From: Spirochaetaceae bacterium
Lineage (GTDB): Bacteria; Spirochaetota; Spirochaetia; Treponematales; Treponemataceae
Length of the DNA stretch: 29,073 nt
Assembly: GCA_031271875.1 (NCBI GenBank)
Contig: JAISVD010000170.1
Coordinates: forward strand, 1-29,073
Reading direction: 5' to 3'
Numbering within the stretch: position 1 is the stretch's first letter; each line of letters opens with the position of its first letter. The notes under the pieces are model-generated. The model was not told the DNA's origin, did no database searches, and saw nothing but the letters and a program-made list of their open reading frames with translations. The position numbers and the translations under genes are program-made. Of the stretch, positions 7,903-15,850 are shown in pieces.

Positions 7903-10050
7903 TCACATTGCGCGGGCTGGTTGTTTCTTTGCAGGATCTCTTCGTATAAGCAGCCAGCCGGCAATAAGGAGAACCAGAATCGCGAAGACGGTCCCCACGC
8001 CAAAGGAGGCTCCGGCAAAGAACAGGGAACCAAACTGGTACACTACAAGGGCGGCGGCATACGCGAGCAGGGTCTGATATCCGACAGCGATAAAGGTCCA
8101 CTTCCATGTACCCATCTCATGCCGGATGGCGCCGATAGCGGCAAAACAGGGCGCGCAGAGCAGGTTAAAGACCATGAACGACATGGCGGTCACCCCGGTA
8201 AAGAGCGCCGCGATATTACTCAGCAGGGAGGGATCATCCTTCGCAGCCTCGCCAAGCCCAAGGAGAACACCGAAGGTTCCCACAACATTTTCCTTTGCCA
8301 CAAGGCCGGTTATGGTCGCCATCGCGGCCTGCCAGTTTCCGAACCCAAGGGGGCGGAATATCGGAGCGATCACATTGCCGATAATCGCGAGAATACTGTC
8401 TTCACTATCGACAAACCCAAACTGTCCGTCAGCAGCGCCAAAGCTCGAAAGGAACCATACCACACCGCAGGAGATAAAGATAACCGTACCTGCCTTAATG
8501 ATAAACGCCTTTGCCCGATTCCACATATGAATAAGGACACCTTTTATCGAAGGGATATGATACCGGGGAAGCTCCATGACAAACGGAGCCGTGTCTCCCG
8601 CGAAGAGGTTTGTCTTTTTCAGCACGATTCCGGAAAAGATGACCATCGCGATTCCGAGGAAATACATGGACGGGGCGACCCATAGGGAATTACGGAAAAA
8701 CGCGCCCGCGAAAAAGGCGATAATAGGCAATTTCGCACCGCAGGGTATAAAGGTTGTGAGCATGATCGTCATGCGCCTGTCCTTCTCATTTTCAATGGTG
8801 CGGGCCGCCATGATCCCCGGAACGCCGCATCCCGATGAGATCAGCAGCGGAATAAAAGACTTCCCTGACAAACCGAAGCTGCGGAAAATCCGGTCCATGA
8901 TAAACGCAACCCGGGCCATATATCCGCAGTCCTCAAGTATTGAAAGGAAGAAGAACAGTATCAGAAGCTGGGGAACGAATCCCAGAACAGCGCCGACACC
9001 GCCGATTATACTGTCAACCACAAGCCCCCGGAGCCACTCCGCCGTATCTATGGATTCAAGCCACTTCGCGGCAGCGGGCTGCAGGGTTTCCGCAAAGAAC
9101 GTGTCATTCATCCAATCCGTTGCAATCGCGCCAAGCCACGAAACAGATACAAAGTAGACAATAAACATGACCACCGCGAATAGGGGAAGGGCAAGGAAGC
9201 GGTTGGTTACAATCCGGTCGATCTTATCGGAGGCGGTAAGGCCGCTGCTTCCCTTGATCACGCAGCCCGACAGGAGTTCCGAAATCCACTCATAGCGTTC
9301 ATTTGTGATAATGCTTTCGCTGTCATCGTCAAAGGTCTCTTCACAGCCTTTAATCAGCTGCTCTATTCTGGGCCTGTCCGCTTCAGGGAGCACGGGAACA
9401 TCACCGCCCCGGTCACGCTCAAACAGTTTCACGGCATACCAGCGGATACGCTCCTTGCCGGTGCGGCCCTCAATCAGAGAGCTTATAACCGACAGGACCT
9501 CCTCGGTTTCGGCGCTGAACCGGCAGAAAACCGGAGGAACCGCTTCCGCAGAACCAGCTCCTCCGGCGGCCGCCTCAAGTGCTTTTGCGGCGGCCTCCCG
9601 GACACCTTCATTCCGGGAAGCCATTGTCTCCACCACAGGACAGCCGAGCTTCGCGGAAAGTTTTTTTGTATCTATTTTATCACCCTTTTTACGTACCACA
9701 TCCATCATGTTAAGCGCGATAACAACGGGAATTCCTGTCTCGAGAAGCTGGGTAGTCAGATACAGGTTTCTCTCAATATTTGAAGCATCAATGATATTGA
9801 TAATAACATCGGGCTTCTCTTCAAGAAGATATTTTCTGGTTACCACCTCTTCAGGCGTATATGGTGAAAGGGAGTAGATTCCCGGAAGATCGGTAATAAT
9901 GACATCCCTGTTTCCCTTCAGGGTTCCCTCTTTTTTTTCAACCGTAACACCGGGCCAGTTTCCCACATACTGATTAGCCCCGGTCAATTCATTAAATATT
10001 GTCGTCTTTCCGCTGTTTGGATTACCTGCAAGCGCTATTCGTATACTCAT
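7903..10050 (-). CDS. feoB: ferrous iron transporter FeoB
   Basis: 715-aa inner-membrane Fe(II) transporter. The N-terminal G domain shows G1 GNPNSGKTT (residues 9-17), the switch region around YVGNWPGVTVE, G3 DLPGIYS and G4 NMMD. A helical GDI-like stretch follows (to ~residue 270), then a long membrane domain with the family blocks ILFFFLSILEDCGYMARVAF, GCGVPGIMAART, FIPCGAKLPI and GLVAKENVVGTFG. The metal-path cysteines of GCGVPG and IPCGAKLP are present. Length is normal. GGAG precedes the ATG. It follows feoA after a 124-base gap with no obvious terminator, so feoA-feoB is likely one operon, ended by the hairpin at 7844-7891. No feoC is visible. Confidence 0.97.
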   Translation of the reverse strand: MSIRIALAGNPNSGKTTIFNELTGANQYVGNWPGVTVEKKEGTLKGNRDVIITDLPGIYSLSPYTPEEVVTRKYLLEEKPDVIINIIDASNIERNLYLTTQLLETGIPVVIALNMMDVVRKKGDKIDTKKLSAKLGCPVVETMASRNEGVREAAAKALEAAAGGAGSAEAVPPVFCRFSAETEEVLSVISSLIEGRTGKERIRWYAVKLFERDRGGDVPVLPEADRPRIEQLIKGCEETFDDDSESIITNERYEWISELLSGCVIKGSSGLTASDKIDRIVTNRFLALPLFAVVMFIVYFVSVSWLGAIATDWMNDTFFAETLQPAAAKWLESIDTAEWLRGLVVDSIIGGVGAVLGFVPQLLILFFFLSILEDCGYMARVAFIMDRIFRSFGLSGKSFIPLLISSGCGVPGIMAARTIENEKDRRMTIMLTTFIPCGAKLPIIAFFAGAFFRNSLWVAPSMYFLGIAMVIFSGIVLKKTNLFAGDTAPFVMELPRYHIPSIKGVLIHMWNRAKAFIIKAGTVIFISCGVVWFLSSFGAADGQFGFVDSEDSILAIIGNVIAPIFRPLGFGNWQAAMATITGLVAKENVVGTFGVLLGLGEAAKDDPSLLSNIAALFTGVTAMSFMVFNLLCAPCFAAIGAIRHEMGTWKWTFIAVGYQTLLAYAAALVVYQFGSLFFAGASFGVGTVFAILVLLIAGWLLIRRDPAKKQPARAM

Positions 10051-10174
10051 TTTTTCTCCACTTTGCTGAATACCTCTGATATAAGCTGCGTTTCCGGCCC
10101 CGTATGCCGGACTCGTAAATTACCTAATGCTAACTCAAGAGGTAAAAAAAATCAGCTTTTATTGAACGGTACTA

Positions 10175-10384
10175 TTACACAATAATCTTAACCGCTAACG
10201 CCCTGCTGAGGGCTACACGGGAATCCTTGACGGAAACAATAAGGTCTCCTCCTACTTCGGACACTATGGAAACCTTTTCTCCGGTAACAAAACCGAGGCT
10301 TCCAAGAAACTGTCTTATGCTGTCTGTTCCGGTGATCTTTTTTACGGTACTTACGGCACCGGTTACTGCCATGGTCAACGGCAT
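10175..10384 (-). CDS. feoA: ferrous iron transport protein FeoA
   Basis: 69-aa cytosolic SH3-like protein that assists FeoB. The segments IRQFLGSLGFVTGEKVSIVSE, GGDLIVSVKDSRVALSRALA and the terminal VKIIV follow the FeoA pattern (LGF-x-G, D-RVAL-R-A). AGGAGATAT precedes the ATG. It is the first gene of the feo operon, behind a consensus-like promoter. Confidence 0.93.
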   Translation of the reverse strand: MPLTMAVTGAVSTVKKITGTDSIRQFLGSLGFVTGEKVSIVSEVGGDLIVSVKDSRVALSRALAVKIIV

Positions 10385-10437
10385 AGTATATCTCCTGCAT
10401 ACAAGATAACGTCAGTATTATTCGACCTACTGTGAGA

Positions 10438-10466
10438 AGTTTACCACCGCTAACCATATATGTCAA
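10438..10466 (-). promoter_or_regulatory. feoAB promoter
   Basis: On the minus strand a perfect -35 TTGACA (10461-10466) is followed after 17 bases by TAAACT (10438-10443). Inside the spacer is TTAGCGGTGGTAA, an imperfect palindrome that could be a metalloregulator site (DtxR/MntR/Fur type); that part is inference only. Confidence 0.6.
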
Positions 10467-10490
10467 CAGGATTACCTGCAATTCTTGAAC

Positions 10491-10913
10491 TTATTCTTCA
10501 TGGAAACCGCTGAAACGCCGGAAAGCTTTAACAGAAGACCGGAGTTTTTTTCCGAGGAGCCGTTTTTCCTTTGAAGTCCGGGTCGGCTCTGTTTTCCGCC
10601 GTTTTTTGGGAACCACCGCGGCGGCGGCGATCAGCTGTTCAAGCCGGTTAAGCGCATCCGCCCGGTTGCGCTCCTGTGAGCGTTCGGCATCGGAAGAAAG
10701 ATAGAGCTCTCCCTCCTGATTGATTCTGCCGGCAAGACGGTCTTTAACAAGAGCAAGCTCATGGGGACTCAACCCGTGCAATGCGAAAAGGGAAACAGCG
10801 GCATATACTTTTGTATTCACCTTGTTCACATTCTGCCCTCCGTTCCCCCCTGAGCGGGCAAAGGAAAACCGTGTTTCCCGCAGAACCGATTCGTGAAGCG
10901 CGGCTCTGTCCAT
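10491..10913 (-). CDS. arfB: ArfB-like peptidyl-tRNA hydrolase (RF-1 domain, ribosome rescue)
   Basis: 140-aa RF-1-domain protein that releases peptides from stalled ribosomes. The catalytic loop RSGGNGGQNVNKVNTK carries the GGQ motif near residue 25, followed by KVYAAVSLF and LSSDAERSQERNRADALNRL as in YaeJ/ArfB. The C-terminal ~40 residues are strongly basic (KKRRKTEPTRTSKEKRLLGKK), the tail that enters the mRNA channel. There are no codon-recognition domains, so it is not a full release factor. Its ATG shares one base with the stop of the AI-2E permease gene (TGATG), so translation is coupled. Confidence 0.92.
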   Translation of the reverse strand: MDRAALHESVLRETRFSFARSGGNGGQNVNKVNTKVYAAVSLFALHGLSPHELALVKDRLAGRINQEGELYLSSDAERSQERNRADALNRLEQLIAAAAVVPKKRRKTEPTRTSKEKRLLGKKLRSSVKAFRRFSGFHEE

Positions 10914-12037
10914 CAGAGGGACTCTCCGGTTTCAGGAATATCCGGCGGTTCGGCCTCAACAACCGCTACACCGCTGGTAAGCATATCAAGAATGGTAAAA
11001 AACAGGATGATTATCATCGGGCCGAGGAGCAGCCCATTCAGACCGAAAAACTGGACCCCTCCGAGGATCGAAAAAAAGATGAGCAGGGGATGTATCTTGA
11101 TTCTGTCCTTGAGGAACAGGGGGCGGAGAAAATTATCCAGCAGGCTGATACACACCCCCGCCAGGATAAGAAAACACACTCCCTTCCATACGGGCCCGGT
11201 CAGAACAAGGCTGATCCCTACGGGAAACCATATTGTGGCGGCGCCAAAGATCGGTACGAATGAACAGAACATAAGCACAACCGAAAACAGCAATGCCCCG
11301 GGAACGGAAAAAATCTTCATGAGAATAAACGCAGCCACCCCCTGGTACAGGGATACCAGAAAATATCCGGAGAAAAGGTGGCGCGTTATCTCGGAAAATT
11401 TCCTGACCAGGGTATTCATATAGAGGGGATTTATGGGGATCGCCTTTCCAAACATCGAAAGAAGGTATGCGCCGTCAACATAGAAGAAATAGAGTGAAAA
11501 AACAATGAAAAGCATGGAAACCGTGAAATTGCCGATATTCTTTACCACCACTGTTCCAAGGGAAAAAATAGTCAAGCTGTACTGGCGTATCAGGATGATC
11601 GCTTCATTCCACAGATTGATGACCGAGAGGTCGATATTCCCCAGTGTTATTTTGCTTATCAGTTCCGAAAGAAACCGGCCCGGTTCATCGTCGGCAAAGA
11701 AATTCGGGTGGTTCCTGATAAATGCTTCTGCGGAAGAGAGAAACGAAAGCAACTGCTGCACGAGCAGTACCCCCACAAACAGCAGGGGAATAATTATCAC
11801 CAGCAGAGTACCGATGGCAAACCCCGCCGCAAGTATCTTTCGTGTGAATTCGTAGAAACGCTTCTTTTTATCCATTCTGGCGAGGATACGCTTATACAGC
11901 GGATGTATAAGAATATACAGAAGCACAGCCCATAGAATAATATAGAAGAAAGGCTTGAACATCAGCGCCATCAGGGCAAACATGAGAACAAAAAGCGCAA
12001 CAATAAAGATTGTCTGGATAAACGATTTGTTATTCAT
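10913..12037 (-). CDS. AI-2E family (PerM-like) membrane permease
   Basis: 374-aa polytopic inner-membrane protein of the DUF20/AI-2E transporter family; actual substrates are diverse and not predictable. Hydrophobic pairs are seen at residues ~8-50 and ~65-90 and in a long C-terminal block. The family region near PLYMNTLVRKFSEITRHLFSGYFLVSLYQGV is present, followed by FVPIFGAATIWFPVGISLVLTG and FLRPLFLKDRIKIHPLLIFFSILGGVQFFGLNGLLLGP. I use ATG 12037; a GTG at 12055 would add six residues. No clear Shine-Dalgarno precedes either. It is the first gene of a unit with arfB. An inverted repeat lies just upstream. Confidence 0.9.
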   Translation of the reverse strand: MNNKSFIQTIFIVALFVLMFALMALMFKPFFYIILWAVLLYILIHPLYKRILARMDKKKRFYEFTRKILAAGFAIGTLLVIIIPLLFVGVLLVQQLLSFLSSAEAFIRNHPNFFADDEPGRFLSELISKITLGNIDLSVINLWNEAIILIRQYSLTIFSLGTVVVKNIGNFTVSMLFIVFSLYFFYVDGAYLLSMFGKAIPINPLYMNTLVRKFSEITRHLFSGYFLVSLYQGVAAFILMKIFSVPGALLFSVVLMFCSFVPIFGAATIWFPVGISLVLTGPVWKGVCFLILAGVCISLLDNFLRPLFLKDRIKIHPLLIFFSILGGVQFFGLNGLLLGPMIIILFFTILDMLTSGVAVVEAEPPDIPETGESL

Positions 12038-12039
12038 AC

Positions 12040-12059
12040 TATAGTGAATATACACTATA
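12040..12059. promoter_or_regulatory. inverted repeat at the AI-2E permease start
   Basis: TATAGTG and CACTATA (7-bp arms) surround a 6-base spacer, directly upstream of the ATG at 12037. It overlaps the likely promoter/leader of the minus-strand gene and could be an operator. The bases are AT-rich, so chance is possible. Confidence 0.35.
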
Positions 12060-12164
12060 TTGAACGTATGAACAGTGAATTACAGTAAATATGTCATAAA
12101 AAACAGAGATATGATGAAAATGAAGGATACGGAATAAGCCGGAAAGGGAAACAGCTTACATAAA

Positions 12165-12205
12165 GTGAACACTGATGTATGCTCGATACAGACATCAGTG
12201 TTTCC
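12165..12205. repeat. dispersed palindromic element, copy 2 (inverted)
   Basis: 11-bp arms AACACTGATGT (12168-12178) and ACATCAGTGTT (12192-12202), flanked by GTG and TCC. Its reverse complement aligns with 3825-3864 except on one side of the loop. It ends immediately before the -35 box of lysS, so it lies upstream of that promoter and not in the transcript. Confidence 0.75.
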
Positions 12206-12206
12206 C

Positions 12207-12236
12207 TTGTATTTTTTCTCATTATAAGTGTATAAT
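12207..12236 (+). promoter_or_regulatory. lysS promoter
   Basis: TTGTAT (12207-12212), 18 bases, then a perfect TATAAT (12231-12236). The transcription start would be near 12243, about 3 bases before the ATG at 12246. Confidence 0.6.
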
Positions 12237-12245
12237 TATGTCGTT

Positions 12246-13835
12246 ATGACACAAAAAGCGAGCCATTGGGCAGATCAGACTGCCGAAAAAATCATCCGGG
12301 AGCGCGGGGATCTGGATATATACACTTGCGCCTCGGGCATAACCCCTTCAGGAACAGTTCATATAGGCAATTTCAGGGAGATAATATCGGTTGACCTCGT
12401 AGTCAGGGCGCTGAGGGACAGAGGCAAGAATGTCCGTTTCATCTATTCATGGGACGATTATGATGTTTTCCGCAAGGTGCCGCTCAATATGCCCAAACCG
12501 GAGGAGCTGGAAACATATCTCCGCTTTCCCATAACAATGGTTCCCGACACATCGGGGAGGGATGAAAACTATGCGCGCCGCCACGAGCGGGACATAGAGA
12601 TGATCCTGCCGGTCGTCGGCATCCATCCGGAATTTCTCTATCAGTCACAGCGCTATCAGGCGGGACTGTATGCCGAGGGGATGCGCCGGGCCCTGGAGAA
12701 CCGGGACAAACTCAAGGAGATACTCAACCGTTACCGGGACGATGAGCATAAAATAGAAGGTGAATACTGGCCGATTGCCGCGTTCTGCGATAACTGCCAC
12801 AGGGATACCACCGAGATCGAAAGCTGGGACGGAGAGTGGGGAGTCACCTATCAGTGCAGCAGCTGCGGTCACAGGGAAACGCAGGATATCAGAACCGCCC
12901 GGGGGATAAAGCTCGGATGGCGGGTTGACTGGCCCATGCGCTGGGCCTATGAGAAGACCCTCTTTGAACCCGCCGGGAAGGATCACCACAGCCAGGGCGG
13001 TTCCTTTGACACCGCGCGCCATGTCTCCGAAGAGATTTATGAGTGGCCTGCGCCGGTGACCTTCCGTTACGATTTTATAGGAACCAAGGGACTCCCCGGC
13101 AAGATGTCCTCATCAGGAGGCAAAGTAATCGGTCTTGCGGAGGTTCTCAGGATATACCAGCCCGAAGTGGTGCGCTATCTCTTTGCAGGAACGCGTCCCA
13201 ATACGGAATTCTCGATCAGTTTCGACCTCGATGTGATAAAAATCTATGAAGATTATGATAAAACGGAGCGCATCGCCTGGGGCGTGGAGCAAGTGAAAAA
13301 AGAGGAGCTCTTTGAAAAGGAACGGCGCATATATGAACTCTCGCAGATAGGGGAGATGCCCGAACGGATGCCCTATCAGATACCATTCCGCCACCTCTGC
13401 AACCTTTTGCAGACCAATTCCGGGGATATCGATGCCGTGATACACGCCCTCGGCGATATCGGAGCGGACAGGGAACCGCGTTTCCGTACCCGTTGTACCT
13501 GCGCCTGGAACTGGATTACCGAATGCGCCCCGGAGGATTTCCGTTTTGCCCTCAGGAAAAGCGGCGATACCCCGGTGAATCTCGGGGCCCCGGAAAAAAC
13601 CGGAATACGGAAGATTTATGAGCAGATACTGCCCGTAATGGATAACATCGATGAAAAAAAGCTTTCGGAGCTTATATATGGGGTCGCCGAGGAAGCGGGA
13701 CTTGAACCAAAGGCGCTGTTCACCGCTGTCTACCAGGCGCTTATCGGGAAGGATCAGGGTCCCAGGCTCGCCAGCTTCATGAAGATCATCGGACGGGAGC
13801 GGCTTGCATCCATATTGTCGGTGTATGCGGAATAA
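12246..13835 (+). CDS. lysS: class I lysyl-tRNA synthetase
   Basis: 529-aa class I LysRS (LysK type), found mainly in archaea and in some bacteria, including spirochaetes; it charges tRNA-Lys. The HIGH box is SGTVHIGN (HIGN at residues 39-42) and the KMSKS box is GKMSSSGG (~285-291). A zinc-binding insertion shows CDNCHRD and CSSCGHRE near residues 180-210. The block FIYSWDDYDVFRKVP is typical of this class. The C-terminal helical anticodon-binding part is complete. The start is ATG 12246; an in-frame GTG at 12228 would lie inside the promoter. No Shine-Dalgarno is seen, consistent with a near-leaderless message. No other LysRS is in the window. Confidence 0.97.
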   Translation: MTQKASHWADQTAEKIIRERGDLDIYTCASGITPSGTVHIGNFREIISVDLVVRALRDRGKNVRFIYSWDDYDVFRKVPLNMPKPEELETYLRFPITMVPDTSGRDENYARRHERDIEMILPVVGIHPEFLYQSQRYQAGLYAEGMRRALENRDKLKEILNRYRDDEHKIEGEYWPIAAFCDNCHRDTTEIESWDGEWGVTYQCSSCGHRETQDIRTARGIKLGWRVDWPMRWAYEKTLFEPAGKDHHSQGGSFDTARHVSEEIYEWPAPVTFRYDFIGTKGLPGKMSSSGGKVIGLAEVLRIYQPEVVRYLFAGTRPNTEFSISFDLDVIKIYEDYDKTERIAWGVEQVKKEELFEKERRIYELSQIGEMPERMPYQIPFRHLCNLLQTNSGDIDAVIHALGDIGADREPRFRTRCTCAWNWITECAPEDFRFALRKSGDTPVNLGAPEKTGIRKIYEQILPVMDNIDEKKLSELIYGVAEEAGLEPKALFTAVYQALIGKDQGPRLASFMKIIGRERLASILSVYAE

Positions 13836-13908
13836 CAGAGATTATTCTTTCTGCATAAATAATTGTCTGAAATAAGCATAAACCTGCAACCTTTTCCGTT
13901 ATCTATTG

Positions 13909-13955
13909 TCTAAATAGTTGTGACATAATTTTTGAATATGTCACAACTATTTAGA
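13909..13955. promoter_or_regulatory. 19-bp perfect inverted repeat upstream of the acyl-CoA synthetase
   Basis: The arms 13909-13927 and 13937-13955 are perfectly complementary over 19 bp, with a 9-base loop (ATTTTTGAA). The arms contain TTGTGACATA and its complement. The right arm ends against the Shine-Dalgarno GAGGG, 8 bases before the ATG. It could be an operator for a dimeric repressor or an RNA hairpin that affects translation. Confidence 0.7.
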
Positions 13956-13962
13956 GGGAACA

Positions 13963-15633
13963 ATGTTACTGTTAGATTACATTACAAATCATTATGATTC
14001 GTATGAAAAAATGAAAAAGGAATTCTCTATCAGTATTCCTGATGATTTCAATTTCGCATACGATATTGTTGACCGCTATGCCTGTGAAACGCCTGAAAAA
14101 AGGGCTCTTGTCTGGTGTGATGACCATGAGGAATCGCGGATTTTCACCTTTGCCGACATGATGGAGGCTTCAAACCGGACAGCGAATTATCTTGTCTCTC
14201 AGGGTATACGTAAGGGAGATGCGGTAATGCTGATCCTGCGCCGACGTTATGAATTCTGGTTTTTCCTTCTTGCCCTGCATAAAATCGGCGCCATAGCGAT
14301 CCCTGCAACCAATATGCTCCTCAGAAAGGATATCGAATACCGGAATAACGCGGCGGGCATAAAAATGATCATAACCATTGACGATGATCCTCTGCAGGAG
14401 GAGATTGATGCGGCAATGGCGCACTCTCCGTCGGTGGAAATACTGGTAACCATCGGGAAGGATCGTCCGGGATGGCTCTCATTCAGCAAGGAGTATCCCC
14501 TCATGTCACCGGACTTTCCCCGGCCCCAGGGCAAAGCCGCTGCGGGAAACGGGGATATCATGCTGCTCTATTTTACTTCAGGAACTTCCGGAGAGCCGAA
14601 AATGGTGCAGCACGATTTTACCTATCCCCTCGGGCACATAGTTACCGCGAAATACTGGCAGAATGTACAGGACAACGGCCTTCACCTTACGGTCGCGGAA
14701 ACAGGCTGGGCAAAAGCGGTATGGGGAAAAATATACGGGCAATGGATCGCGGGCTGCGCTGTGTTTACCTACGATATGGATACCTTTGTTCCGGGAAAGC
14801 TCCTGGAGAAAATAGTCCAATACCGGGTAACCTCTTTCTGCGCCCCCCCCACGGTCTACCGGTATCTTATCAAACAGGATATATCCAAATACGATCTGTC
14901 CTCTCTTACCTACTGTACCACGGCAGGGGAGGCGCTCAATCCCGAAGTCTACAACCGTTTCCTCGAACTGACCGGGATCAAACTGTATGAGGGATACGGA
15001 CAGACCGAGCTCACACTGACAATCGGAAATTTTCCCTGGTCCGATCCCAAACCGGGTTCCATGGGACAGCCCGCGCCGGGGTATGATATCGACATTATCC
15101 GGCCCGACGGAATTTCATGTGATATTGATGAAACAGGGGAGATCGTGATCCGCCTGGATAAGGGACATCCCTTTGGCATGTTTGCCGGTTACTACAATGA
15201 TCAGGAACTGACAGATGCCGCCTTCAGGGGGGGGCTTTACCATACGGGAGATACGGCGCGGCGTGACAAGGACGGCTTTTTCTGGTTTGTGGGGCGGACC
15301 GACGACATGATAAAGAGTTCCGGCTACAGGATAAGCCCCTTTGAAGTTGAAAGCGCGATAATGACCCATCCCGCGGTTCTTGAATGTGCCGTAACCGGTA
15401 TTCCGGACAAAAACCGTAACCAGATAGTAAAAGCGACAATTGTTCTTGTTCCGGACTACAATGCGAGCAGGGAACTGCGCCGCGAAATCCAGCAGCATGT
15501 GAAACAGTCCACAGCGGCCTATAAATTCCCCCGGGTTATCGACTTTGTTGAGGAACTGCCCAAAACAATAAGCGGAAAGATACGCCGTGTCTCCATACGG
15601 GAGAAGGATGCTGCGGAGACGGTCTGCCTGTAA
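13963..15633 (+). CDS. AMP-dependent acyl-CoA synthetase (ANL superfamily)
   Basis: 556-aa adenylate-forming enzyme that activates a carboxylic acid to its CoA thioester through an acyl-AMP. Motifs in order: YFTSGTSGEPK (residues ~203-213, P-loop-like A3), a TTAGEAL segment, YEGYGQTELT (~341-350, A5), YHTGDTARRDKDGFFWFVGRTDDMIKSSGYRISPFEVE (A7-A8 hinge) and the C-terminal PKTISGKIRR with the catalytic lysine (~541). The overall pattern, including the N-terminal FNFAYDIVDRYA, resembles the medium-chain (ACSM-like) subgroup, so a fatty or aromatic acid is likely. GAGGG precedes the ATG. It is a single gene behind a long inverted repeat and ends with a nested terminator hairpin. Confidence 0.92.
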   Translation: MLLLDYITNHYDSYEKMKKEFSISIPDDFNFAYDIVDRYACETPEKRALVWCDDHEESRIFTFADMMEASNRTANYLVSQGIRKGDAVMLILRRRYEFWFFLLALHKIGAIAIPATNMLLRKDIEYRNNAAGIKMIITIDDDPLQEEIDAAMAHSPSVEILVTIGKDRPGWLSFSKEYPLMSPDFPRPQGKAAAGNGDIMLLYFTSGTSGEPKMVQHDFTYPLGHIVTAKYWQNVQDNGLHLTVAETGWAKAVWGKIYGQWIAGCAVFTYDMDTFVPGKLLEKIVQYRVTSFCAPPTVYRYLIKQDISKYDLSSLTYCTTAGEALNPEVYNRFLELTGIKLYEGYGQTELTLTIGNFPWSDPKPGSMGQPAPGYDIDIIRPDGISCDIDETGEIVIRLDKGHPFGMFAGYYNDQELTDAAFRGGLYHTGDTARRDKDGFFWFVGRTDDMIKSSGYRISPFEVESAIMTHPAVLECAVTGIPDKNRNQIVKATIVLVPDYNASRELRREIQQHVKQSTAAYKFPRVIDFVEELPKTISGKIRRVSIREKDAAETVCL

Positions 15634-15668
15634 AGAGAAGGTGTGTCTTCAGGACGGGATAGAGGAGA

Positions 15669-15718
15669 CTTGTTCGGGAACCAATCCGTGAAACTTCGTT
15701 TCGCCGTTGTCGAACAAG
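15669..15718 (+). terminator. nested hairpin terminator after the acyl-CoA synthetase
   Basis: Outer arms CTTGTTCG (15669-15676) and CGAACAAG (15711-15718) enclose an inner stem GAAAC-TTC-GTTTC, and GTTTTT follows three bases later. Confidence 0.6.
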
Positions 15719-15850
15719 CCGTTTTTCCATAAAATTTCGGTGGTAACTTGAAGAAAAGTCTATTATATTTATGTTACAGGATAGTAAGACAGATATATCC
15801 GGGTCGGCCATGGTTGTCGGCTTATTTTCTTTATTATTAAGGAAACGAAT

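Noticed and set aside
3825..12205. CRISPR array
   Set aside because: Only two copies of the palindromic element, 8 kb apart and inverted; no regularly spaced repeats or cas genes in the window.
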